NCBI GenBank assembly: GCA_032821775.1
Contig: JAVLRN010000002.1
Location: 3,596,001 to 3,660,000 of the forward strand
Length of the DNA: 64,000 nt
Direction of reading: 5' to 3'
From: Sanguinoderma infundibulare
Taxonomy: Eukaryota > Basidiomycota > Agaricomycetes > Polyporales > Polyporaceae
A program made the translations under genes and the position numbers. Below are positions 1 to 11,417 of the stretch, in pieces. The notes beneath the pieces were generated by a model that was given only the letters and a program-made list of their open reading frames with translations, did no database searches and was not told where the DNA came from. Position 1 is the first letter of the stretch, and every line of letters begins with the position of its first letter.

Positions 1-72
1 GAACGCTCCGTATCCGACGTTCGCGCTTTACCTGTGCCACGAAGAAGTAGTATGTCGAAGGATGCCGAATAG
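1..72 (+). CDS. 3' end of a surface TM-protein gene (partial, cut by window edge)
   Basis: The first 72 bases read in frame as the last 23 codons plus a TAG stop of a protein whose end matches the C-terminus of the intact TM protein at 36044-38240 (shared ending around RSSMSKDAE). The rest of this copy lies left of the window. It is followed by the same roughly 370-bp 3' tail found after the copy at 3187-5229, so it is the last piece of an upstream tandem copy and not a gene of its own. Confidence 0.6.
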   Translation, partial: ERSVSDVRALPVPRRSSMSKDAE

Positions 73-446
73 GTGATCCCTGCTGCAGAACTCCGATGTC
101 GAATTTAACGGACCTAGGCTTCTTCTTGGTTCAATGGTCATTTACAATCGAGTCCTGTTATGTGCCTACTCACATTTTTCAGAACATCCGTACATGTTTA
201 TTGTGTTCCTCTGCTGTCGCATTCCTTTAGCATGTCTTCGCAATATTTGTAATACACGTGAATAATGGAGCTTTTCTTGACTTCCGCACGAATCCATCAG
301 CACTCACTTCTCGAACAACGGGATGTCTGCGAAGACCCGCTCAGCGAGCGCGCCCCGATGGATATCGCTGACCAATCACGCCACCATTCACAACAAGCTT
401 CTGTATCTCCTAGACCTCCTCAGAAGGCAGTTTGACGTCCGGTGCG
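73..446 (+). repeat. 3' tail of repeated TM-gene unit, copy 1
   Basis: This non-coding stretch matches 5351-5740 almost base for base with small indels, and matches a more diverged stretch at about 35650-36040 on the other strand. Similarity to the 5.7-kb copy ends near 446 (at ccggtgcgg). From about 448 onward the sequence pairs instead with the right inverted arm, so 446-448 is a junction of two duplication events. Confidence 0.7.
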
Positions 447-973
447 GGCTGTCTGTCAAAACACGCGTTAAGACCTAGACCCAGTTTCAATGCATCCTAG
501 TTGAGTACTCACTCGGTCATCTAGAACAAAAAGCACTTCCTAGAGCCTACGCACGACGTAAGTGTTCAAACTCAAGCAGGCGATATTAGCGGGCGGAGCA
601 AGACCGTCATGAAAGATTTGATGCAGGTACGGATATGACTACTGCCGCGGCGGTGGTGTTGCGTTTGCCGTGCTGCCCATCCAATGACGTCAATGCACTT
701 CATGAACGCAAGGTGGTCGCTACAAAGGTCATACAAAACTGAAAACTTCAAGTTGCATGGTTCGGTACCTTGGGCGAGCTGAAGGGAGAGGAAGGAAGTT
801 GTTGAGAATTTAAACATTACCGTCGTTCGAGAGTCCAGAGTCTGCCAAGCCGGAGTTTATTTGGTCATGTTTGTTAACCCTTGTTTGGTAACCATGCAGT
901 TCCTGTACCTCGCCATCGCTCCTTGAGAGGTCTTTCCTCCCAGTCCCGACGCTCTCGAGCTCGCTCTGGCCAG

Positions 974-2281
974 ATGGCCAGATGGTTACCTCCCGAACTT
1001 CTCTACCATGCGCTCGATTGCTTGAACAACGAACACCGGTTCGTTAGGCGAGCTGCCCTGCTATCCTGCGTGCTGGTGTCGAAAGAATGGCGCGCCATCT
1101 CGTCTCCCCTGCTGTTCGCAGACCTCGACGTCAAGCTCCGTCCAAATGACCACATCCTTCAACTGTATACATTCTTGGACACTCATCCACACGTCGCTCG
1201 TTACGTTGGCTATCTCACCCTGTGGGGATACAAAAGTTTCGACGACCAGCGGGACGACGACCGGCTGGACACAATTGATTGCCACGCCCTGCTGTCGGTC
1301 CTTCACAAGCTCACCAGTTTACACAAGCTTCGACTTGGATCCGTGGAGTGTCTCCTCTGGGACGACACTACCCCTCCCACACCAGCCCCCCTCGTCCCGC
1401 AGTTGAGGCAGTTCCGCCTCGAGGTCAGTGATTGCGACCTCCCAGGACAATGGGCTGCGTTACACCGCCTCCTCTCTCACTTCCCCTCACTCGACACCGC
1501 ATCTTTCAATTCCTTGCCGGAGAGTGGTAGAGGCTGGTCCGTCGATACAGCGCAGCTCTTGCCAACCCTCAGCATTCGAAGGATAGGGGTCGCTATGTCG
1601 TCGCCGGAAAATTGGCATTATCTCCAACTCGTCCTTCTCCCCGGCGCACTGCGATCGTTCTCTGCCGATATCGTGAGCTGGCACTTTCATGCCTCGGTCG
1701 AGAAACTGCAGACGTTCCTCGCACACTTTGGCGCAAGCATCATAGACCTTCGACTCGGATTGAGGACCTCGATACAACCTAAAGGATATGGAAACGAGCA
1801 GGGTACGTGAATCTGTTCCCACGACCGTTACCATGTACACTTACCGCCGTCAATCATAGCTGTCATCTTGACTTGCCAGAGGCTTGGCAAAGCGCTATCT
1901 TCGTGCACGAGCCTGGAGTCCCTCACCATATGTATGCCCAACCGCCACCCGCTGCAGCCGGTTGTGTACAGTCCTGTACCCTCGTCTGCCCAGTTCGGTA
2001 TGATGGCTGCGACGTTCGCGTCCGTACCCTCTACTGTGCGCTCCGTCACCGTGGATTGCGGCGTGAAACGATATGGCAACGAGACGAAAGGAGTGGAGTA
2101 CTGGGACCTCGCCGCCCTCGACGGGATCTTCGCGAACCGGGAGGCGTATCCGTTGTTGGAGATGGTGACTGTAGCGTTTCGATCCAACGTGCCATCGAGC
2201 AGGAAGGAGGTCAAGGAGATGTTGCCTGGGTTGAGTGCCCTAGGCTTGTTAAAGGTGGCAAAGTCGGCAAAGTCGTCCTGA
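974..2281 (+). CDS. F-box protein, left-arm copy
   Basis: Two exons, 974-1802 and 1860-2281, give 416 aa; the intron runs from GTACGT to CATAG and the phase agrees. The N-terminus (LPPELLYHALDCLNN) is a typical F-box start, followed by a region of about 350 residues resembling the leucine-rich part of agaricomycete F-box proteins. F-box proteins recruit substrates to SCF ubiquitin ligases through Skp1; the target cannot be inferred. The ATG at 974 was chosen because the open frame upstream contains no earlier ATG, only a TTG at 881. A mirrored copy lies at 39146-40435. An in-frame gain of about four residues near residue 95 and scattered substitutions separate the two. Both copies are open throughout, which suggests selection or recent duplication. 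Confidence 0.75.
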
Positions 2282-3186
2282 GCTTGCTGAAGGTTGTAAA
2301 GTCGTTCTAAGCATTGTACTTATATATGGACCACGAATTTGAAAGATGGAGGTTTGTATAAGTATGGCGACTGCCGCCCCCGGATGGCCGCGGTGCTGCT
2401 TTTGACGTGTCGTCCGCCCGATCACCTCCCTTCTCTTCAAGTTGGATGCAGATGTTTGGATACTTTGCGCAAGCTGGCGGTGGACCAGGGATCGGTTGAA
2501 TAACTCACCCAGGTGCAGAATGGCTTATTTGGCTTTGTTTGTTGACCACTATTTGGTAACCCTGTGGCAGCTCAGTTGGCGGCGATCTGCCACGTCAGGG
2601 TGGCATGTCAAGCAACGGTGATGATCTTTCTGCTCGAGGTATCGTGTTATGATAGCCACGCGAGGCTCTAGAGGATCGTGACGCCAACGATCGAACGTTC
2701 GTTCGTAGAGTCGACGATCGGCTCTACTAACGAACGTCACTGGGACTTGACGGAGCCCTTGTGTCAAGTACGCTCATCAAGCAGCTGTATATTGGCTGAT
2801 CATCTGATCCATAGGACTGCACCACCTGGAGAACACGTAGGGCCATGCTCGGTGCAAGACAAATAAGGTAGACCGGTGACTTGACCCGTCAGGGCATCAA
2901 CTCCTTCAGAGATCCGAACTCCGTACTTCGTTCGAATGGGAAGTAGTACAGACGCAGCTTTTGAACTTGGATCTTGTTCATCACTGTCATGTTGGACTTC
3001 AAGTTCCCTACTGCTGACAGCGTCAGCGGTGGAGGAGGCCTCGCTGGCATCGCTCATCCCTTTATCCCCTCGTCCTTCTTCTCCACTCTTTTGTGCTTTG
3101 CCTCCTTCTACCATCCCCGCTTTAGTCCATAGTGCACTTTTTTGTGTTACTGTGATACTTGCCCGTCACCGCGCGGGGTTCATCCG
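2282..3186. other. Intergenic: F-box 3' end and TM-gene promoter
   Basis: No gene is visible. The stretch pairs with 38241-39145 on the opposite strand as part of the inverted repeat. It includes a short imperfect inverted pair around 2690-2725 (acgatcgaacgttcgttcg and neighbours). Pyrimidine-rich sequence at 3050-3140 precedes the TM-gene ATG, as expected for a core promoter or 5' UTR. Confidence 0.5.
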
Positions 3187-5229
3187 ATGGCCCGTTTACT
3201 GTCGCGTTTTGCCCTTGCCGCAGCAATTGTCGTCGCTGGGCCATGGTTCCATCTTGTGCAAGCAGGCAACACCGCTTGCGCCAGTACACAGCTGGACTGG
3301 TACACGACCGTCATCGGCGAAACACCCTGTGAGTTATCCCTTCACTTATATTCATCACTCTTCCCCTGAACAGTTTCCCCCCTCGCATAGGCGAAACCTA
3401 CCAGCGTCTCCGTCAAATCTGCAACAATGACTGTGAGGGTTCTGTGCTACCATCCTTTCAGCGATGTAGTTCACCCCTTTGTCATGATGGTTCCTAGATC
3501 AAGTAGGAACATTCAGAACAACAACCCCAGGGGATCAATGCGATGACCAAGTGGGTGCGTATTTGAGTCGTATCAGGCGCATGCAGTAACTTACTCGAAT
3601 ATTTTCCAGCCGAATGCTGCTGTAATTCGGTTGCCTGGCAACTCAGCATGTTATGCATGAAGTCAGTATGCGTCCGAGCTGGTGGTTGCGAGAACATCCA
3701 CGCTTATAACTGCGTATAGCTGTCAGCAGGATCCACCGACTGGTAATGGGATCGACGCAGGTGAGAGAGCAATGATCACTCTTTTCGCTGCGCTGTTATC
3801 GTAACGCAACTATGCAGCGGTGGGCACGTGGGAAGAATACTCAGGAAATTGCGGTAATGCGACAAATCATGTGTGAGTCATTTCGAGAATTACGTTCATG
3901 AACATCATGACGATAGACCCATTTTGCCATTGCTTGTAGGCTCTCCACCACTATGCAACGCGCCGTATGTAATGAGAACATACGAATCGATGACTTCCTC
4001 TACAATACCTGGGATGGTGGATCATGGTGAGGGCTCTGATGTCCGGTCTGTGCGATACACATTTATCTCACGCATTACCACAAACCCAGGTTTTAGTGAG
4101 CACCTACACATGTGCACCATTTATTGCAGTTTTACTCACGCCATTCATTTATTCAGCGTGTGGACCATGGAGAACGCAGAGCGCGAGCACGCAGCCAACA
4201 ACGGCGCTGTGTTGACGCGCTGCCCTGGTCAGACGCCATCGTCCTCTACTGCCATCGTGGTGACAACCAGTACGAGCACGGCGGTGTCAACCGCGTTAGT
4301 TTCTTTGGGTGTGGTTTCCACCCCAGTCACAGTTTCTTCCGGTGTGGTTTCCACCCCAGTTAGTATCTTGCGTATCACTATGATCAAGCTTGCTCATTGC
4401 TCTGATCAGTCTTCTACTGCCACTGTAACCTCAAGCACAAGCGTGACGTCACCCACTGCTTCCGACGTGCGTTTGCATCGAGTCACACCACGCCGTATAT
4501 TGTATATTAACCATTGCTCCGATCAGGTGCCCGACTCGTCCGCTGCGCCTGATTCCAGTGGGGGTTTGAGTGCAGTAAGTACATTGATTACCACCAAGCT
4601 CCCCAGCCCAAACTTCGGTTGCAAACCTCGCAGCTAGTACTAACGCAACCTCAAAGCGGCGCGCATCTCTATTAGGGGGAGTCGTCGGAGGCGTCGTTGT
4701 CCTGATCGTAACTGTACTAGCGACCTTCCTCCTCTGGAGGCGAAGAAAGGGAAGCCAGGGAACAGTTGGAGACCACCGATTTAATTACCGCCGTCAATCC
4801 ACGTATGTCGCTGGCGAACAGGATACACTCTCCCCAAACAAGCTAGGCATGACTCCGGAATGGCAAAGTGAGTGTCCGTCCGTGTGGAGCGGGCGATAGT
4901 CCACTCACCGTCGTCCAGCTTCGGGCTCGTGGCAGGAGCATTCCGACGCTCCTCTCTCCGAAGCACGCGTACAACCCAATTCGCCTGAGTTCCACAGCTC
5001 GTCAACTGGCACCTCCCTCCGACACCACGATGGCGGCACGCTAAGCGGGCTCACCCGTTCCGACTCTGGAAGTCTCCCGCCTTCGTTCCACTCCTCGTGG
5101 GATAACGAACTCCCGCCTGCGTACGACTCCTCGTGGGACGACGAGCACCGGAACCATCCTCGTCCCGCTGCGGGCTTGGCGTTGCTCTCAGCTTCCGATT
5201 TTACGAGTTCGAAGGCGTCTGCTAAGTAG
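3187..5229 (+). CDS. Single-pass surface TM protein, left-arm copy (altered splice site, truncated tail)
   Basis: Exons 3187-3328, 3391-3432, 3498-3554, 3610-3661, 3720-3760, 3818-3872, 3940-4026, 4157-4358, 4410-4466, 4527-4574, 4657-4867 and 4919-5229 give about 434 aa. Order: signal peptide (about 1-26), Cys-rich ectodomain with TYQRLRQICNN-type and ECCCNSVAWQLSMLC motifs, Ser/Thr-rich stalk, TM helix (GGVVGGVVVLIVTVLATFLL), a basic stop-transfer and a Ser-rich tail. The family is common and uncharacterised in agaricomycetes. Compared with the intact copy at 36044-38240, this one lost the normal acceptor before the TM exon; a TACTAAC branch site with AG at 4656 restores frame. CAG has also become TAG at 5227, removing roughly 35 residues. 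It may be a weakened gene or an early pseudogene. Confidence 0.55.
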
Positions 5230-5762
5230 ACGATGGGGCGTGTTCCCCAGTCCGTGTTGTCGGACTCGGCCGGTTTCCATGAACGCTCCATATCCGACGC
5301 TCGTACCTGTGCCACGAAGTAGTATGTCGAAGGATGCCGAATAGGTGATCCTTGCTGCAGAACTCCGATGTCGAATTTAACGGACCTAGACTTCTTCTTG
5401 GTTCAATGGTCATTTACAATCGAGTCCTGTTATGTGCCTACTTACATTTTTTCAGAACATCGTGTTTATACAACCGTACTACATGTTTATTGTGTTCCTC
5501 TGCTGTCGCATTCCATTAGCATGTCTTCCGCAATATTTATAATACACGTGAATCATGGAGCTTTTCTTGACTTCCGTACGAATCCATCGGCACTCACTTC
5601 TCGAACAGCGGGATGTCTGCGAAGACCCGCTCAGGGGGCGCCCCGATGGATATCGCGGACCAATCGTGTCATCCGCATTCACAACAAGCTATCGTATTTC
5701 CTAGACCTCCTCAGAAGGCAGCTTGACGGCCGGTGCGGTCATGCCCCCGAAGAGCGTAGTTA
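5230..5762 (+). repeat. Former C-terminal codons and 3' tail of the TM unit, copy 2
   Basis: Positions 5230-5350 still read as the old C-terminus after the nonsense codon. Positions 5351-5740 match the tail at 73-446. The last bases, with the segment after 5742, pair with 35640-35700 on the other strand, which continues into the aldo-keto reductase relic. Confidence 0.65.
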
Positions 5763-6925
5763 TTAGCCTTCAGAGAATTCAAAGATGGCGACGAACAATG
5801 AATCCGGCAACACATTCCACGGGCTTTGTAGACTTGAGGATCGGCAAGAGCGTTTGTCCGCGATGGCCTTGCTGCGATTGACCGCCATAATGACGCTCGG
5901 GAAGTTCTGCTTCGAGAACTGTGCAGGTGTCACCTCCCGTCCTTCGCCGGAAGGTCGTTCGGAGAATTCGCCATGCCAAAAAACGAGCACTTTGGTAAAG
6001 AGCACGTAGAAAATAAATTTTAAAGGCAGCACTTACAATTGTGCCCATCAGGAGGCCGCACCGGACCAGGCTCGGAGTCAGGCAAGATCTTAACGCCTCC
6101 TCTGGCCGGGCAGCCTTCAACAACCCGTTTTTCTCGTCCCTATGTCCAGCGTGAAGGCGGAGTACTCGACCTCGAGTCCCATGATGGGATGGACAGCGTT
6201 GTGGGGCATTTGAGCGGAAGCCTCGGACAAGCCGTGGTAGTGACTCCTTAACATAGTCCGCCCTGAATCCCATGCAAAACGTCTATTGAGATTCGTCTCT
6301 CGGATGCGAAACGTGAAATATTGCACTTGACTTCTTCGGTTACAGCAGAGAAGGTACATCAGTAGCGGAAGAATGCTGCAGCGGTCGAAGCAGAGTGACC
6401 TCGATAGGAATAGTCGTATCACCCCTGAATTCCGTAACCTATCACACGTCGTTGTCAGTACAGGACCTCATTATGAGAAATACTTCAGCAGGAGGCCTGA
6501 CCGTTCTAACACAGATACATATAATCCACCCCAAGGTTCCTGAGCGGGTCCCACACGGCGGCCGTCCGGGATGGCATAGCCCATGATCATCTCGAGCTGG
6601 GTCGCGAGCGGCGAAGATCTCGTTCCCCTTGACGGACTTCTTTCAGCCTTTAAAGTCAAAAATGTCACAAGGAGTAGGGACAGTAATAATGGCTAGCTCA
6701 CCACTTGCCGATCGGCTCCTCCCTGTCGCAATAGATGTCCGAGGTTTCCCAGTGCACGGCCCCGCTTTGGAACACAGCATTGACGGCCCAAACGTCAATG
6801 GCTATCCAGATGAGATGAAGACCGGGGCCAGACGCACAGAATCGACGTGCGTACCTCGATCCGCTCCTCGTCGGGGAGCATGAGGCTGTCATAACCAGTC
6901 GAGATGCCCAGCACCGGGACCTCGT
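5763..6925 (-). pseudogene. Aldo-keto reductase relic, left arm
   Basis: Read on the minus strand, fragments appear in the order expected of an NADPH-dependent aldo-keto reductase. There is an N-terminal piece (VPVLGISTGYDSLMLPDEER); WETSDIYCDREEPIGKW, equivalent to the family DTAD-Y-sE-liG catalytic region; GYAIPDGRR; HGLSEASAQMPHNAVHPIMG and LEVEYSAFTLDI, equivalent to the usual VHPI-vq-EYSpFtlDiE motif; and a C-terminal SKQNFPSVI...AIADKR piece. The pieces sit in different frames. A one-base loss around 6090 relative to the right-arm relic shifts the region of the usual LGVKI-aYSPLGRG motif, so no full protein can be read. The mirrored relic at 34330-35650 carries different lesions. Confidence 0.7.
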
Positions 6926-7090
6926 TGGAGGCGTACGCGAAGTTGGAGATGACGGTGACTGTAGCAGTTCGATCCGACGTGCCATCGAGCAAGGAGAAGA
7001 ACGTCAAGACGATGTTGCTCAGGTTGAGTCCCCGAGGCTTATTAGAGGCGGCAAAGCCGCCATCTGGAGTATTTTGTCAGTGTTGCCATG
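6926..7090 (+). pseudogene. Decayed 3' fragment of the F-box gene, third copy
   Basis: The translated stretch (EAYAKLEMTVTVAVRSDVPS and following residues to about LLEAAK) matches the last 50 or so residues of the two F-box genes. Nothing of the remaining F-box gene is recognisable upstream, where the sequence switches abruptly to the reductase relic on the other strand. It is followed in the same orientation by a TM gene (8071-10018), the order of the F-box/TM unit elsewhere, so it marks a third decayed unit. Confidence 0.7.
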
Positions 7091-8070
7091 GGGATGAATT
7101 TCGGTTTAACTTCTAGGGTTCACAGTAAGATAGATTTAGCAATACAGACGCCCATACAAATACACGTCAACATTTTGCAGTCCAAGTGAGCCGCCTTCAA
7201 TCAAGTGGATTATGCCAGCGACCATTCACCAGCTCCCTTGAGTCGATCCACGGCTAGTAGTACCAGACTGCCGTATCGTATTTACGCTATCACGCGACTG
7301 GGTGGCCACGCCTGTCCCCTCACCCCCGCCACACCCTCAAAGCCCTCGCGGCCGGCAAATGCAAGATATGCTCAAGCTTCGTGGCGAGTTCGTCCCATTT
7401 GGGTAGCCGATCACTCTGTGCAGTTATTGTAGTGGGAGCGGTGTATGAAGGCGTGAGAGGCGGAGAGCAAGGCCTCGATACCGGACTCCCATATTATGAT
7501 GCCTTATGCTCGCTAATGCTAGGTTATCTCATCCTCCTGCTCTCGAGCAACTGCCGGCCGCCTGTCGAGCGCGATATACCACTAGCCGCTTGTAGGATGA
7601 TTTTATCTGTCAAGTGAGCCCGTTCCAAGTGATAATCAGTGAACCTATGCATGACCGGAAACTGATGAACAGTACAGGACCGTTTCGTGACCACTCGTAG
7701 GGCCATGCTCGTATAGTAACGCGCAATCCGAACAAGGTCAATTGGCAATGTGGGCCGTGGCCCATCAGAGAACCGGGCGTCGTAATGACACAGGTGAGAA
7801 CGATCCGTTGGAGTCCAGATAATCAGGAAGTGTGGATACAGCGGCAGCATGTGGCATTTGTTCGTGGACGCGAGTATGATCCTTGCTGTCAGGACATGCC
7901 GACCAAAGGCGATGGTTGGCGGTGGCTTTAGTGTGCGGGGCAGGGTCCTCCCCGATTACTCCTTTACCTTCGCCCCTCCTCTCCTCTGTCTGCACGTTCT
8001 CCACATCTTTCACTTCCTTTTTGGTGTGCTGTTCGAACGAATATTCGTAAACACAGAGCGCTCGCCCCCG
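7091..8070. other. Intergenic, upstream of TM gene 3
   Basis: No coding sequence could be supported; the short ORFs overlap on both strands without family features. Pyrimidine-rich sequence at 7960-8030 precedes the ATG at 8071 and likely holds the core promoter and 5' UTR. Confidence 0.4.
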
Positions 8071-10018
8071 ATGGCCTGGTTGGCAAGTCTGGATCTTCCC
8101 GTAGCATTCGTCCTCGCCGCCGCCTGGATCCATCTGGTACAGGCAGGGAACACCGATTGCGTCAGTAACCAGCTGAACTGGTACTCGAGCGTCGTCGGGG
8201 AGTCTCCTTGTGAGTTCCAGTCCTCTGTATTCCATTATGCTTCCCCCGGCCGCGTGTTCACGAACGCCCTCTACCTTTGACTAGGCACAACCTACCAGCG
8301 TCTCCGTCAAATATGCAACAATGACTGTGAGTTATCCATATCATCATCCCTTGAGGAGACGGCTCACGTCATGACTGCGATGTTTTGTAGATCAAGTAGG
8401 GAGTTTTAGGAGGACCGTCCCGGGCGATCAGTGCGACGACCAAGTCTGTGCGTAGTTTGGTCGGCATCAGGCACATACAGCGGCTTACTCGAATGTTTTT
8501 TTCAGCCGAATGCTGCTGTAATTCGGTTGCTTGGCAACTCAGCATGTTATGCATGGTGTCAGTATCCGTCAGAACTGGTGGTTGCGAGAAAATATCGACT
8601 CATAACTGCATACAGCTGCCAGCAGGATACCCAGGACGACGGTGGTATCGGAATTGATGCGCGTGAGCGAACAACGATTATCTTCTCCCTGGTCTGTTTT
8701 CGTAACGCAACTATGCAGCGCAACCGGGCACGTGGCAAAAATACTCAGGATCGTGCGGTAATGCGACAAATAATGTGTGGGTCGTTTCGAGGATTATGCA
8801 TATAAACATCATGATAATCTCCATTTAACCCCTGCTTATAGACTCCCCAGCGATATCCAGGCCGCAGTATGTAACGAGAACATACGAGTGGATAACTTCC
8901 TTTACCATACCTGGGATGATGGATCATGGTGAGAGCCACGCTGTCCGATCTGTGGGATATACGTTTCCCTTACACATTACCATAAACCTAGGTTTTAGTG
9001 AGCACATACATATGCACGTCATTGACCATCGTTTTACTCAAGTCATTTATTTGTTCAGCGTGTGGACCGAGGAGAACGCAGAGCGCGACCACGCAGCCAA
9101 CGCCAACAATACATTCACGCACTGTCCGGGTCAGATATCGTCAAGCTCGTCTACTACCATCATAGCGTCAATCACCAGTTCCACGAGAGCGATTGTGATG
9201 CCTACTTCTGATGCGGGTCTAAGTTCGGTTAGTAACTTCGGTTCTGTCCCCTTCTCCCGTCGATCTATCTTGCATCTTTGAATCTTACTTGTCAGAGCTC
9301 TTCCTCAAGCGTCCCAACACAAAGCTCGGACGCAGTCCTCGAGGCCAGCGCACGATCAAAGTCGCACACACCGATAATTGGCGGAGTGGTCGGAGGCGTC
9401 ATGGCCCTCGTTGTTCTCGTACTGGTAGGCTTCCTCCTTTGGCGGAAGAGGAAAATCAACAGCGAGGGATTCCAAGGGACACGAGAACGTCCGTTCAGTT
9501 ACAACCCCCAACCTCCCTTTACCGCTGGCGCACCGAGTCTGTTCTCTCAGAAGAAGTTAGCTACGCAAGGATGTGAGTATCTGGAGATGCGAAGGGGTTA
9601 TATTCGATCGACTCACCGTCGTGCAGTTATGATTTCGCATACTAGGACGTCTGAATCTGGAGGGTACAGAAGCGACACCGAAACGTGGGGCAGCGCATTT
9701 AATTCCTACCCCTCGGAAACCTATACGTCTGCCCGACACGGCGACGGCGGCTCGTTAAGCTGGCTCACCCGTTCCGCCTCGGGACGACTCCCACCCGCGT
9801 ACGCGTCGTCGAGTGTCGATGAACACCAACGCCGCACAGCTGCGGCCTCGGTGTCGCTATCGGCATTCGACTTCGCGGGCTCGGAGGTTTCTGCCGCAAG
9901 ACAGACGATACCGAGCCTGCCCGCGGTTCCCCAATCAGTGGCGTCCGACCCCGCAACCTCCGAGTCCCATGGACGCCCCGTAATCGGGCACCCCCCTATC
10001 CGTGCCGCGAAGAATTAG
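8071..10018 (+). CDS. Single-pass surface TM protein, third copy (intact)
   Basis: Exons 8071-8209, 8285-8326, 8391-8447, 8506-8557, 8616-8662, 8719-8776, 8842-8928, 9059-9227, 9296-9572 and 9627-10018 agree in phase and give 439 aa. Signal peptide about 1-26; Cys-rich ectodomain with ESPC, TYQRLRQICNND, DDQVSECCCNSVAWQLSMLC, CQQD and NENIRVDNFLYHTW motifs; a short Ser-rich stalk; TM helix about 243-265 (IIGGVVGGVMALVVLVLVGF) followed by WRKRK; and a cytoplasmic tail of about 170 residues. The final 54-nt intron is a multiple of three without stops, so its retention would also stay in frame. It is more diverged from the two arm copies than they are from each other. It is probably a plasma-membrane or wall-sensing protein, inferred from architecture only. 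Confidence 0.72.
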
Positions 10019-11417
10019 GGTATTGGAGGTCTACGCAGTCCGTCATAACGCATCAGGAGCACCCTTGTTCTCGATGAAGGCCTCGATCGAAAAGACATAC
10101 TCCGTACGAGCGATTCAAGCACGCCCTCTTGTAGTCTGCGCAAGCGGAGGGCCGGGAAGGGCCAGATCGGACGAAGGATGTTGCTAAATGATAGACCCGC
10201 GGTAGAGACGTCTAGGTTGATGTGGTTGGGGAACTGTGCGGCCGAGTGCCAGGATGTTGGGTATTGGACGCGCCACGAGGAGAAACGGGGTCAGAGCGGT
10301 GACAGCTATTGACATATCGATGAGCGTGGACATCGGGGAAGGGGACAGAGCCGCCGGTGCGTAGCACCGTGAGACGGTGTGGGTTCTAGGAACAGTCGGA
10401 GAGATGAGGCTGGTCCAGAGGGTTCGCAAGAGAAGGTCGAGTGGGGTCGCTTTCCCAAACACGAGACGGAAGAGACGGATTCTGGTGCAGCAAACGAGAG
10501 CGCACTGATAAAGGGTGATGTTCCTATGATCGCAAGGGGTGGGTTGAGGAACTTCATTGATGACCTCTCAAGTGGCAGAGATGGATGGACAGCGATGAAT
10601 GCTCCATCGTGTCGCAGATGGATGTGAACGAGGAGGATGAGTTTGCCAGCAGAGCAGCTTGGCGTGCTGAAGTGTAAGGGAGGCTAAGTATACCGCGCTA
10701 GCGCGCCACCCCGACTTGTCCTGATTCAGTGCGCTGGGCCGGGTAAGAGGGCGCTATACCAGCACGGTGATCAAAGTGCTGTCTTGTCAACTTACCGGCT
10801 GCCTTGTCCCTAAGTTAGTTCGGCGGACACAAAGCGGGGGGGCACGGCGTCAGCTGTCAAGTGGAGGCGACCAGCATATCTAGCCCCAGCCCCGTGAGTC
10901 TAGTGCGCCTTATCCCGCCAATCGGTTCGCCGTGAGGAGTTCTTCCAGACATGAAGATAAACTTAACACACGGGATTGAGTCAAAGTTGGTATATGTGTC
11001 GCAGACTTGAAGATCAGACGAACTACGTACGTGACTCGAGGTCTTGCCGGGTAAGCAGCAAACTGCTGGATGCTCATCGATTGGGCGTCATTGTGTATCT
11101 TTTCCACTGAATAAGACGACCATGCTGTTTTGGGAAACGAGTAGTGCATAGCGTTTGTGGCCGACGCTGACAAGGGTCGAATTTGGCCAGCAAAACGTCA
11201 AAGCGTGATTGTGACGCTTTGTTTGTACACTTTGTGACGGGTCGCGTCGCGTTTGTTTGGCTGCCCTTATTGGGTCAAGCGCGCGCCTGTCAAGGCTGGC
11301 GCCCGTCGGGAGTGGGGCGCGAGGGGGTCTGACACGGTCGTCGTCCTCGCCTGCACCACCTCCACTGCTCTCCGTCGAATGTCTGGATGCACTGCCTACT
11401 TCTGAAGACGCGTCGCT
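10019..11417. other. Intergenic between TM gene 3 and EXO1
   Basis: There are short overlapping ORFs on both strands (for example minus-strand 10184-10557) but none has a recognisable domain or consistent splice structure. The region immediately before 11418 presumably contains the EXO1 promoter. Confidence 0.35.

Larger units (their letters stand above)
448..6925. repeat. Left arm of a ~6-kb diverged inverted repeat
   Basis: The arm matches the reverse complement of 34330-40951. It contains, in order, an intergenic block, an F-box gene, a TM-protein gene, a 3' tail and an aldo-keto reductase relic, and the right arm has the mirror-image order. Similarity is strongest in the F-box gene (close to nine residues in ten by eye) and weakest in the reductase relic. 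The outer boundary is sharp: ggctgtctgtcaaaac at about 448 pairs with its complement ending at about 40951. Confidence 0.88.

Noticed and set aside
881..973. Longer F-box N-terminus starting at 881
   Set aside because: That frame begins with TTG; the same is true in the mirrored copy (40522). The first ATG gives the F-box itself at the N-terminus.
10184..10557. Overlapping minus-strand ORFs between TM gene 3 and EXO1
   Set aside because: No signal peptide, domain or phase-consistent splice structure; frames overlap each other and composition explains them.
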